Assembly: GCA_029938745.1 (NCBI GenBank)
Contig: JAOZUJ010000003.1
Coordinates: 1-31,712 of the forward strand
Direction of reading: 5' to 3'
DNA: 31,712 nucleotides
Source of the DNA: Candidatus Moraniibacteriota bacterium
GTDB lineage: Bacteria > Patescibacteriota > Minisyncoccia > Moranbacterales > GCA-2747515
Shown: positions 15,977 through 22,718 of the stretch, in pieces
How the letters are laid out: each line of letters begins with the position of its first letter
Numbering within the stretch: position 1 is the first letter of the stretch
The notes under the pieces: model-generated
Told to the model about the DNA's origin: nothing
The model's input: only the letters and a program-made list of their open reading frames with translations
Database searches by the model: none
Translations under genes and position numbers: made by a program

Positions 15977-16354
15977 ATGAAAAAAATGGATACTGTACAC
16001 TTCAGCAGGAAAGATGCTGAAAAAATTGTTGATTCTGCAATTGCCATTGCGGATACACTAGGTATGACCGGATCCGTCGTTATTGTTGACACTAATGATA
16101 ATTTCATTTATGGCATATTGAACGGCTACGAAAGTCCCATGACATACGCCATTGCAGCAAATAATGCAGCACTCTCTGGACACATCGATGCTCCATTTCC
16201 AGGAGGTTGCCCAATTTACACAAAAAAAGGTGTCCATATTGGAGGTGCTGGATTTTCCGAACAGGCCGGTGTTGTCAATAAACGAATTATGTCTGAAGCC
16301 ATTGAAGCATGTGGCTTTCTCTCTTACATTCCAACTACGGAAAATATCTCATAA
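15977..16354 (+). CDS. GlcG/HbpS (DUF336) family protein
   Basis: A small alpha/beta protein of 125 residues. The family pattern is recognisable. It begins with a helix DAEKIVDSAIAIADTLG and a strand SVVIVDTNDNFIYG. GGCPIYTKKGVHIGGAGFSE follows, and a C-terminal helix with NKRIMSEAIEACGF ends it. Relatives include heme-binding HbpS and GlcG of the glycolate locus; the molecular role is poorly defined in most of them. There is no signal peptide, so it is cytoplasmic here. It has a strong promoter, a leader inverted repeat, a good Shine-Dalgarno sequence AAAGGAG seven to ten bases before ATG, and its own terminator. That suggests a well-expressed, regulated single gene. Confidence 0.82.
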   Translation: MKKMDTVHFSRKDAEKIVDSAIAIADTLGMTGSVVIVDTNDNFIYGILNGYESPMTYAIAANNAALSGHIDAPFPGGCPIYTKKGVHIGGAGFSEQAGVVNKRIMSEAIEACGFLSYIPTTENIS

Positions 16355-16414
16355 AAAAAGACATTGCAAGGCTATTAAAAAAGTATAAAGATAGCAATCT
16401 ACATTGCACTAGAC

Positions 16415-16450
16415 CCCACACCGTCAATGACGTGTGTGGGTTATTTTTTA
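16415..16450 (+). terminator. Terminator after the GlcG-like gene
   Basis: CCCACAC (16415-16421) pairs with GTGTGGG (16434-16440), followed by TTATTTTTT. Confidence 0.88.
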
Positions 16451-16468
16451 TATTTAACGCATAGAACA

Positions 16469-16497
16469 AAAAGCCATCACAACTCGTAATGGCTTTT
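16469..16497 (-). terminator. Terminator after the Cys-rich secreted protein gene
   Basis: AAAAGCCAT (16469-16477) and ATGGCTTTT (16489-16497) form a 9-bp stem. On the - strand it ends in a T run, and it lies about 35 bases beyond the gene. Confidence 0.8.
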
Positions 16498-16532
16498 GTT
16501 GAAATAACATTTTTTGTCATTTTTACATTTCT

Positions 16533-18065
16533 TTATGGCTTTGTCTCTATCATGCGTCCACTGGAACAATCTGCATTTGAATTACAACTTGATTTACATG
16601 CTGTTTTATCAGCGGCAATTATAGGTGCCTTTGCACATGTTCCACTTGCTGTACATTGTGATTCCATACATGCTGTTGATACAGAATTTACATTTACATC
16701 AATAATACACGTTTCCGTTGTGCTATTACATGCTGGAGTATTTGGATCGTTTGGATTATTTGGATTGTGTGGATTGTTTGGATCGTACGTTTCGTCAAAC
16801 CAACATATTGCTGATAGATCATTTACACCTGGCTCAATTTTTATGTCTCCTGGTTTACCTGAACATACTGTAACCGGAATATTGTGTCTATCACTCGTTA
16901 CAGTACAACATAAATTGTTACTACCTGGACAATCGAGACTTATGTGTGATTTCATGTCTTCCGAAAGCATTATTGGATTCACTACATTTATTGGGTCACT
17001 TGCTATGCAACTTGGTCTACTGCATGATGGATCAGCTATAATATTTGAGAAGTCATTATGTTGACAGCCCCATGTCCAGTTGCCACCACTTGTTAATGCC
17101 ACTACTGGTGATACCGTCACACCACCACCCGTTGATTCACAAAAGGCTGGCGGTTCTGCTGGTTCTGTATTTATCTCTCCTAGAGTTGTTTGCGGTCCAC
17201 ATGATACCGTTGGTGCCGACAACTCTGCAATACAAGCACTATTTGTCGTACCTCCATTTGCTGTTTCACAGTCCCATGTCGTTTGTACTACCGAAGCAGA
17301 GGTTGCATCTGATGGCAATTGATTTAATGTAACACTAGATGGTATTGTGTATGCTGAATCTGGATCACAAAAGTTAAAACCCGTTGGCCAACCATTTTTT
17401 GGATAAGTAAATTCTTTAGGATTGGATCCTGGAGCACATCTACCTGGTGCAAGTCGTGCACAGCAATTTTTATTTACCTTACTACCATATTTGCCATTAC
17501 AACTCCATGTCCATGGCTCTGCATCAGTACCGCTACCACCAAAACTTGTACGGTCACCACTAGCACAAAGACCACTACTTGCCTTAGATAAAATATTATC
17601 ACTCGTTGTACATAGCCCTCCGCTTGGTGCACCTAAACCAGATTTACAAGCACCTGGTATTGGACATGGATGTGTATTACATTTCTTAGAGCCTCCACAA
17701 CCGTCATATTGCCATCCTGTTCCACAGCTTTTACTACAGTTTCCCCAACTTGGTGTACAATGTATATCAAATCTAATAACAGGCATATTCACACAAACCC
17801 AATAATAAGTACTACCACTGCCTTCCATATACGACCATGCTAAAGCTCCTGAATTTTTATTGTAATATGCTTCCAATTTACTTTTTGCAGATTCAAAATT
17901 AACCACTGTTGATTGACCCGAAGACAATCCAAGTACTCCACAGAACCCTGCATGTTTATTAATACATGTCGCCGTAGCAGTCTTAGCTTCAACGTTCGCA
18001 TCTGCCAAGAAAAACCCTATGCTCATCAAGAATACTACAAAACTTATTTTTATTGCTTTATTCAT
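16533..18065 (-). CDS. Secreted cysteine-rich multi-module protein, 510 aa
   Basis: Not a known enzyme; it looks like an exported surface protein. A signal peptide (about 1-27, ending VEA) is followed by many paired cysteines, suggesting disulfides. Residues about 103-131 (WGNCSKSCGTGWQ...C) resemble the core of a thrombospondin type 1 repeat. Three modules of similar plan follow (about 130-203, 204-280, 281-350). Each ends in a Trp-rich motif with spaced cysteines, such as WTWSCNGKYGS..CC, TTWDCETANGG..C and WTWGCQHND..C. A low-complexity linker of Asp/Asn/Pro units (about 427-444) leads to a last Cys-rich stretch. It starts five bases after the TPR gene, so the two are one transcription unit. 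Confidence 0.75.
   Translation of the reverse strand: MNKAIKISFVVFLMSIGFFLADANVEAKTATATCINKHAGFCGVLGLSSGQSTVVNFESAKSKLEAYYNKNSGALAWSYMEGSGSTYYWVCVNMPVIRFDIHCTPSWGNCSKSCGTGWQYDGCGGSKKCNTHPCPIPGACKSGLGAPSGGLCTTSDNILSKASSGLCASGDRTSFGGSGTDAEPWTWSCNGKYGSKVNKNCCARLAPGRCAPGSNPKEFTYPKNGWPTGFNFCDPDSAYTIPSSVTLNQLPSDATSASVVQTTWDCETANGGTTNSACIAELSAPTVSCGPQTTLGEINTEPAEPPAFCESTGGGVTVSPVVALTSGGNWTWGCQHNDFSNIIADPSCSRPSCIASDPINVVNPIMLSEDMKSHISLDCPGSNNLCCTVTSDRHNIPVTVCSGKPGDIKIEPGVNDLSAICWFDETYDPNNPHNPNNPNDPNTPACNSTTETCIIDVNVNSVSTACMESQCTASGTCAKAPIIAADKTACKSSCNSNADCSSGRMIETKP
16741..16785 (-). repeat. 9-bp tandem repeat, five units, inside the secreted-protein gene
   Basis: Five successive 9-base units (TTTGGATCG, TTTGGATTA, TTTGGATTG, TGTGGATTG, TTTGGATCG on the + strand) encode the Asn-Pro-rich linker. 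The unit length is a multiple of three, so gain or loss of copies would change linker length without a frameshift. Confidence 0.85.
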
Positions 18066-18070
18066 AATGA

Positions 18071-19285
18071 TTAGTTATTTAATTGATTAATTAGATTCAC
18101 AATGTCTTGATCTTGCATCATGTTCTTATATGGCCCATTTTCACCTTGCTGTAAAGAATGAGTTATCATTGTCATTGTAGCTTCATTCATGCCCTCCATA
18201 GCTCTCAGAAGATGATCTTTTGATTCTTCTGTTTGTTCATTTAAAGAATATGCAATTGATAAATAATAATTCAATCTTGAACGAATCAAAGTGCGTTGTT
18301 GTGGCATTAAGGTAATATCCGAAGGCAATATTTCTAGAGCCTTTTCAAAAGAAATAATAGCCTCATCCATCTTATCACTTTCCAAATAAGCAAATCCCAA
18401 CCATTCAACTGGAAAAACTTGTTTTGGATAATTTTGTGAAATTTTAGTCAAGTTAACAATTGCGTCATTTTTTTTATCTGTAAATAAAATTTTAATTTTT
18501 TCTAGTTCTACCTGAGCAAGCATGAAGGTTGGATCTATTGTGAGAGCTTTTTCAAAATTTGCCTTAGCCGCATCCATTTCCTGTTCTTCAAAATCAATCA
18601 CACCCAATGAATGATAGTCCCCAGCCACAGCACTAATATTATCTACTGGCATTTCAATTATGTCTTCTAAAATTTTATGAGCTTTATCCATCCTGCCTGT
18701 ACTCATATAAATCCTAGCTAAATTACGCATCACTGTTCGATTGCCTTCATCCATTTGATATGCTTTCTCATAAAATTTTTCTGCTACTTCCATATTGCCC
18801 CTCAATTCATATATGTGCCCAATCCAATTGTACGTATTCGATGTTTCTTCAAAAGTTAATGCAGTATTGTAATTTACAAGGGCATCATCAAACATATTTT
18901 GAATTTCATATGAATATCCCATGAGTCTATAAGCTTCTGCATTTTCAGGATCTTTTTCTAACACACTCTTAATAATCTCCTGAGCTTTGAGAGCATATTC
19001 CTCTTCTTTAAACTGAGCTGAGCCCTTTGCCAATAGAACTTCCGCTTTTGCAAGCAGTAAATCTATATTATTTGGATCCTCAGCCAAAAGTTCATCAATT
19101 TTTACAAGCGCATCATCAAATCTATTATTTTTTAGATCATCTGAAATACTTGTATTTATTGTAATACTGTCATTACCCTGATTTGCAGTATCATTTTTTG
19201 ATTTATATATAAATATAGAGCTAACCACAATAAACAGCAGAACTGCCACTGCAGAAATTATAATTGCACTTTTTTTATTTTCCAT
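18071..19285 (-). CDS. Membrane-anchored TPR protein, 404 aa
   Basis: One N-terminal transmembrane segment (about 8-27) and a short Asn/Asp/Ser linker are followed by tandem tetratricopeptide repeats to the C-terminus. Recognisable units carry the A-Y/F-G spacing, for example AEAYRLMGYSYEIQNMFDDALVNYNTAL and NTYNWIGHIYELRGNMEVAEKFYEKA. TPR arrays bind proteins, so this is most likely an assembly or tethering factor outside the membrane; the topology is inferred. It is first in a two-gene unit with the secreted Cys-rich protein, which makes that protein a candidate partner. An extended -10 box TGCTATAAT lies about 36 bases before the start. Confidence 0.85.
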   Translation of the reverse strand: MENKKSAIIISAVAVLLFIVVSSIFIYKSKNDTANQGNDSITINTSISDDLKNNRFDDALVKIDELLAEDPNNIDLLLAKAEVLLAKGSAQFKEEEYALKAQEIIKSVLEKDPENAEAYRLMGYSYEIQNMFDDALVNYNTALTFEETSNTYNWIGHIYELRGNMEVAEKFYEKAYQMDEGNRTVMRNLARIYMSTGRMDKAHKILEDIIEMPVDNISAVAGDYHSLGVIDFEEQEMDAAKANFEKALTIDPTFMLAQVELEKIKILFTDKKNDAIVNLTKISQNYPKQVFPVEWLGFAYLESDKMDEAIISFEKALEILPSDITLMPQQRTLIRSRLNYYLSIAYSLNEQTEESKDHLLRAMEGMNEATMTMITHSLQQGENGPYKNMMQDQDIVNLINQLNN

Positions 19286-19320
19286 TATTTTATATTAACT
19301 ATTTATTTTATCCTCTTTTT

Positions 19321-19329
19321 ATTATAGCA
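19321..19329 (-). promoter_or_regulatory. Extended -10 promoter of the TPR/secreted-protein unit
   Basis: On the - strand TGC-TATAAT (hexamer 19326-19321). A TTTTTG sixteen bases further upstream is a poor -35 box, which is common with an extended -10. The leader is about 30 bases. Confidence 0.5.
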
Positions 19330-19343
19330 CATAACAAAATAAC

Positions 19344-19375
19344 AAAAAACCACTCACTAAAAGTGAATGGTTTTT
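19344..19375 (-). terminator. Terminator of khpA
   Basis: A stem of AACCA(C)TCACT and AGTGA(A)TGGTT with T runs on the - strand side, between khpA and the TPR promoter. Confidence 0.8.
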
Positions 19376-19414
19376 GTTGAGACTATTCTTACAATAGTTT
19401 CGCTTGAAGTTTCT

Positions 19415-19753
19415 TTAGATTTGAATATCTCCAACAACTTCGTCAAGAGTTTTCTTTTCACCCTCTTCTCGTTCTTCTCCTCGTTCTTTGCGAGCTGGGC
19501 GATCAGAACCTTCTGGCTCGTTGATCTTTAGGTTTACGCGTGCATTATTGCGTGCTCCTACTACACGGAGTAGAGTTCGCAATGCTTTCGCAGTAGAACC
19601 TTCGCGACCGATAACCATACCCATGTCTTCTTGATTTACATCAAGAGAAATAAGTACACCCATCTCGTCAACTTTACGATCAACCTTTACGTCGTCAGGA
19701 TTGTCAACAAGCATTTTCACTACTTCCTCGACAAATTGTGCATCTCGTTCCAT
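19415..19753 (-). CDS. khpA: KH-domain RNA-binding protein KhpA (YlqC family)
   Basis: A small RNA-binding protein that in Firmicutes partners KhpB and affects cell-wall synthesis and RNA metabolism. The single KH domain spans about residues 8-80, with the GxxG loop as GREG in MGMVIGREGSTAKALR. It is followed by a charged tail rich in Glu, Arg and Lys that is longer than in typical 75-80-residue homologues (112 here). khpA usually follows rpsP. Here its start codon lies inside a 36-codon basic reading frame that is not recognisable as S16. No Shine-Dalgarno sequence precedes the ATG, which fits translational coupling to that frame. Confidence 0.9.
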   Translation of the reverse strand: MERDAQFVEEVVKMLVDNPDDVKVDRKVDEMGVLISLDVNQEDMGMVIGREGSTAKALRTLLRVVGARNNARVNLKINEPEGSDRPARKERGEEREEGEKKTLDEVVGDIQI

Positions 19754-19830
19754 AACGTATGTCTGCTTAACTGATTTACACGGATAGACTGACTCTTATG
19801 GCGTTTACGACCTCGTCTTTTTACGCTCAT
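19720..19830 (-). CDS. Very small basic ORF overlapping the start of khpA, 36 aa
   Basis: The product begins MSVKRRGRKRHKSQ; 11 of 36 residues are Lys or Arg and three are His, so nucleic-acid or ribosome contact is plausible. I do not recognise a family. Support for translation: a near-consensus promoter directly upstream, a strong purine-rich GGAGGGG (19850-19844) at the 5' end of the expected mRNA (although its spacing of about 13 bases to ATG is long), and a 34-base overlap with khpA, which lacks its own ribosome binding site. It could be a real small protein or a leader frame that couples translation. Confidence 0.55.
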   Translation of the reverse strand: MSVKRRGRKRHKSQSIRVNQLSRHTLWNEMHNLSRK

Positions 19831-19857
19831 TTTATAAGTGTCACCCCTCCACTAATT

Positions 19858-19886
19858 ATTATACAATAATTATTTTTTGTATGCAA
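19858..19886 (-). promoter_or_regulatory. Promoter of the small ORF-khpA unit
   Basis: On the - strand TTGCAT (19886-19881), 17-base spacer, TATAAT (19863-19858). The expected start is near 19851, immediately before GGAGGGG. The promoter is embedded in inverted repeats: TTTTTTGTATG-caa-CATACAAAAAA overlaps the -35 box, and TAATTATT-atac-AATAATTA overlaps the -10 box. Confidence 0.75.
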
Positions 19887-19891
19887 CATAC

Positions 19892-19920
19892 AAAAAAGTG
19901 TATAACTCATACACTTTTTT
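19892..19920 (-). terminator. Terminator of the superoxide reductase gene
   Basis: A perfect 12-bp stem AAAAAAGTGTAT/ATACACTTTTTT around a five-base loop, ending in T on the - strand. It lies about 23 bases after the gene. Confidence 0.88.
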
Positions 19921-19943
19921 AATAGATGATTATATTGCTTATT

Positions 19944-20324
19944 CTATGCTTCTGCTTTCCATAATCCATGTAAATTACAATATGCATAAACTGTCACTTT
20001 CTGGGCAGTCGTGGTAAATTGTGCTTCTGGCGCATCACCTGGTGCCAGAAAAACTGTTTTTGTTTTATTATTTGCAACAAGCGTAATCCACTCAATATAA
20101 TGATCTTCATCCATTGGGTGCAATACTTCACCAATTTGTACGCGAATACCATCATCATTCCGACTAACAAACGGAATATGTTTTTCAACTGCTGCGTCCT
20201 CCACACCTGCTTCTAATAACTTCATTTCTTGTCCACAACACACAAGTGCTCCAGCACCCACATGCATTACTGATACAATGTTTCCACACACCTCACACTT
20301 GTATAATTCATTTTTTTTCGTCAT
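19944..20324 (-). CDS. dfx: Superoxide reductase, desulfoferrodoxin type (two iron centres)
   Basis: Reduces superoxide to hydrogen peroxide without releasing oxygen, a defence of anaerobes and microaerophiles. The N-terminal desulforedoxin-like iron site is complete: C10, C13, C29 and C30 (CEVC...CC). The catalytic neelaredoxin domain has the His4-Cys ligand set: H49 in EKHIP, H69 in VLHPM, H75 in DHYIEW, C116 and H119 in CNLHGLW. The active-site Glu-Lys pair is E47-K48. At 126 residues it is the usual size. Electrons normally come from rubredoxin or a similar donor, none of which is in the window. It follows the exonuclease gene by 60 bases that hold a palindromic repeat. Confidence 0.95.
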   Translation of the reverse strand: MTKKNELYKCEVCGNIVSVMHVGAGALVCCGQEMKLLEAGVEDAAVEKHIPFVSRNDDGIRVQIGEVLHPMDEDHYIEWITLVANNKTKTVFLAPGDAPEAQFTTTAQKVTVYAYCNLHGLWKAEA

Positions 20325-20353
20325 GATTTTAATTTAAAATTTAATTACCTATT

Positions 20354-20385
20354 TAATCACATGATTAATTACGTGATTAATCATT
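20354..20385. repeat. 32-bp palindromic repeat, copy 2
   Basis: TAATCACATGATTAATTACG followed by TGATTAATCATT; 29 of 32 positions match 9739-9770. It abuts the stop codon of the exonuclease gene, as copy 1 lies just after the stop of the 197-aa gene. Confidence 0.8.
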
Positions 20386-20918
20386 TACTTTTCTTGTGTT
20401 AATATAATATATGCTTCGCGCATCAATCGTGCATCATCGAGTGCATTGTGAATTTGATATTTTTCTGTATCGACACCAATGCTCGCAAAAAAATTCTTTT
20501 TTTCTCCATCAATGTCCCGTGCAGGATTCAACCCAATTGCAAAAAGCATCGATGCAAAATCAATTGGAATTGGATGAATCGGCTCTTCTTCGCCGTTGAA
20601 TAACTTATGCCAAAAAGCCATATCATATTGATTTACTGTTGCAACAAGATGTGGCTCGCTCTTGCCACAAAATTCTCGTATGCGAGTACGCGCATCTTCT
20701 CGTGAAATTTTTTCTTGTGTCAAATATGGTACAACATTTTCTCGCACCCACTCACTGACATGCTCTTTGTCATAATCCAATTCAAAATACATTTCTCGTT
20801 CTCCATCTAGCGACACCATACCAATTGACATTAATTGATCATTTGCAAGATCATGTCCTGTAAATTCTGCATCAAAAAACACAATATCCTCAGAAAACGG
20901 TTGTAATTTTTTTTCCAT
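20385..20918 (-). CDS. DEDDh-family 3'-5' exonuclease
   Basis: A 177-residue exonuclease fold. Catalytic residues are visible in order: D16 and E18 in FFDAEFTG, D99 in NQYDMAFW, and H157 with D161/D162 in HNALDDARLM. The His makes it DEDDh. The family covers oligoribonuclease, RNase T and the DNA polymerase III epsilon subunit; with no polymerase-binding tail and this short length, an RNase T or oligoribonuclease-like role is more likely than proofreading. It is on the - strand behind the ASCH gene. A GAGG five bases before the ATG is a weak ribosome binding site, and an extended -10 box TGGTATAAT (hexamer 20960-20955) lies upstream. Confidence 0.85.
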   Translation of the reverse strand: MEKKLQPFSEDIVFFDAEFTGHDLANDQLMSIGMVSLDGEREMYFELDYDKEHVSEWVRENVVPYLTQEKISREDARTRIREFCGKSEPHLVATVNQYDMAFWHKLFNGEEEPIHPIPIDFASMLFAIGLNPARDIDGEKKNFFASIGVDTEKYQIHNALDDARLMREAYIILTQEK

Positions 20919-20970
20919 AAATCCTCATTCAATAATAAATTATCTTCATATATCATTATACCAAATAATC

Positions 20971-21294
20971 CTACAAAAATCGAAATTTGATAATTTTTAC
21001 AGGACTATTCTTATCAACTTTTCTGTTATAATATTTTTCATATGTTTTGTACATTTCATCATCTGACGAAAACTTTTCGTGTCCATCCCAATCTATTTCT
21101 GTTAACGCACCAAATATTGTTTCTTTTACAAAAATAATCTCAACACGTGCAAATTCTTGACCGCTCTCCCACACGACAAAAGACACCTGATCACCAATAG
21201 ATAAATCTTTATCATCAAAAAGCCTCCACGTAGTTGTTTTATTTCCTGCCAAAATTAACTCGCTCAATTTTTTCCGGAACTTTAATGTTTTCAT
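20971..21294 (-). CDS. ASCH-domain protein
   Basis: A 107-residue single-domain protein of the ASCH (PUA-like) fold. Its opening LKFRKKLSELILAGNKTTTWRL matches the family pattern of a basic strand, a short helix and the G-x-K-T-x-T-x-R motif. A strand pair GDQVSFVVWESG and a later acidic helix follow. ASCH proteins bind RNA or modified nucleosides, and some are RNases or acetylcytidine amidohydrolases; the activity here is not known. It begins 11 bases after miaB and so is probably in the same transcript. That makes a tRNA- or RNA-related role reasonable but unproven. Confidence 0.82.
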   Translation of the reverse strand: MKTLKFRKKLSELILAGNKTTTWRLFDDKDLSIGDQVSFVVWESGQEFARVEIIFVKETIFGALTEIDWDGHEKFSSDDEMYKTYEKYYNRKVDKNSPVKIIKFRFL

Positions 21295-21305
21295 AATTTT
21301 TTTTA

Positions 21306-22508
21306 TTATACATCACGTCTTTTGCGTGTGCGAATCCAGTCTTTGGAATAACTTACACCAGTATTTGGCTTATTGATTAGATCATTAAGAATGTGCCATC
21401 GTCGTTTTTTTTCTTCCCATGAAATTGTATCTGGTAAATCTTCTGATGCGAGTGTTCCTGGGCGTTCTGAATAACATCCGATAAATGCTCGTACAAATCC
21501 CACATTCTTTGACAGCTCTATACTTTTTTGAAAATCTTCTTCTGTTTCTCCTGGAAATCCCACAATAATATCCGTCACAAAATCCACACCAGATATTTTT
21601 TCTTTAATGCGATCTGTTAATGCCACAAAATCCTCTACACTATACCACCGATTCATTTTTTTGATAATTTTATCACTTCCTGATTGTACTGGTAGATGTA
21701 GCAGTCGATCAATATTTTCATTGCGCGCAATCACATCAATGAGCTCATCGGAAAAGTCCCATGGATTTGAACTCGTAAATGTCACCGTTTCAATACCACC
21801 AACCTGCGCAACATCATCTAGTAGAAATGGAAATAGTGTCGGGATACGTGTCCTACCGAGATGATTTACCATCACAGGAGAAACCTCTTTGCCATTTGGT
21901 ATCTTATATTTATTTTGCTCCTCCTTTCCTTGTGAAAGCACAAGGTCAGATCCATATGAATTTACATTTTGTCCAAGAAGCGTGATTGACGTATAACCAT
22001 CACTCGCCAATTGCTTTACCTCAATCATAATATCCGCGTACGATCGAGAAATTTCTTTTCCACGTGCAAATGGTACGATACAAAATGCACAATAATTATT
22101 ACATCCATTTGATATTACAACCCATGCATGCCTTTTATCTGTTCGCTTTGGCTCATATTCAAATCCCACATCTTCAATTGGCATCAATTCCACATCTGGA
22201 ATACGTTTTTGTAATTTCTTTTTCATTTTACCACTTGGCTCACGTGCTGTAGCACCCACAATACACCCGGTTAAAATGATATGTTGTTCATGCTCATCTT
22301 TTTGACTTTGTTTTTTGAGGTTACGAATATATCCATAGACTCGCTCTTCTGCCTTGTCCCGTATCATACACGTATTGATCACAACTAGTTCCGCGTCATT
22401 TTCACTATCTACTTGTGTATAACCACGTGATTCATAATATCTGACAATTCGTTCTGAATCAGCAACGTTTTGCTGACACCCAAAAGTTTTTATAAAAAAA
22501 TTCTTCAT
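21306..22508 (-). CDS. miaB: tRNA methylthiotransferase MiaB, lacking the TRAM domain
   Basis: A radical-SAM enzyme that adds the 2-methylthio group to i6A37 in tRNAs. The UPF0004 domain has its cluster cysteines C11, C47 and C82. The radical-SAM motif is C136-x3-C140-x2-C143 in CNNYCAFC. SSNPWDFSDELI, LHLPVQSGSDKIIKKMNR and DIIVGFPGETEEDF are typical of MiaB. The protein stops at 400 residues with a short basic tail soon after KKRRWHILNDLIN. Usual MiaB proteins (about 440-470) continue into a TRAM RNA-binding domain, which is missing. No remnant of it is seen downstream, where the ASCH gene starts after 11 bases. Confidence 0.93.
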   Translation of the reverse strand: MKNFFIKTFGCQQNVADSERIVRYYESRGYTQVDSENDAELVVINTCMIRDKAEERVYGYIRNLKKQSQKDEHEQHIILTGCIVGATAREPSGKMKKKLQKRIPDVELMPIEDVGFEYEPKRTDKRHAWVVISNGCNNYCAFCIVPFARGKEISRSYADIMIEVKQLASDGYTSITLLGQNVNSYGSDLVLSQGKEEQNKYKIPNGKEVSPVMVNHLGRTRIPTLFPFLLDDVAQVGGIETVTFTSSNPWDFSDELIDVIARNENIDRLLHLPVQSGSDKIIKKMNRWYSVEDFVALTDRIKEKISGVDFVTDIIVGFPGETEEDFQKSIELSKNVGFVRAFIGCYSERPGTLASEDLPDTISWEEKKRRWHILNDLINKPNTGVSYSKDWIRTRKRRDV

Positions 22509-22561
22509 ACATAATATAATAAATAATCAACACTGCTACCTCACTAATATCCTCTTTGGTC

Positions 22562-22619
22562 TTGACACTATACAGTATTTGGTGTAAAAAGAAAAGACTC
22601 TGAAAGAAAGAGTTTTAAT
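22562..22619 (+). other. TTGACA box and short hairpin in the miaB/22719 divergent region
   Basis: TTGACA (22562-22567) has a poor -10 (TAAAAA) at N17. It is followed by ACTCT-gaaagaa-AGAGT and TTTTAATA, which looks like a weak terminator. Together they could give a very short RNA, or be chance. Apart from the real promoter at 22656, nothing else is seen in 22509-22718. Confidence 0.25.
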
Positions 22620-22655
22620 AACCGTACTACATAAGTAGACATAATAATAAAAGAT

Positions 22656-22684
22656 TTGTTGCATCATAAATTATATGTTATAAT
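22656..22684 (+). promoter_or_regulatory. Promoter of the acidic protein-gtrA unit
   Basis: TTGTTG (22656-22661), 17-base spacer, TATAAT (22679-22684). The expected leader is about 28 bases and has no clear Shine-Dalgarno sequence. Confidence 0.65.
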
Positions 22685-22718
22685 TATGATGTAAAATAAA
22701 AACAAATTAAAAGAATAT

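Noticed and set aside
16489..17805. Open frames on the + strand opposite the Cys-rich protein, some with hydrophobic stretches
   Set aside because: They are antisense to a gene with a signal peptide and clear domain structure, and have no start signals of their own.
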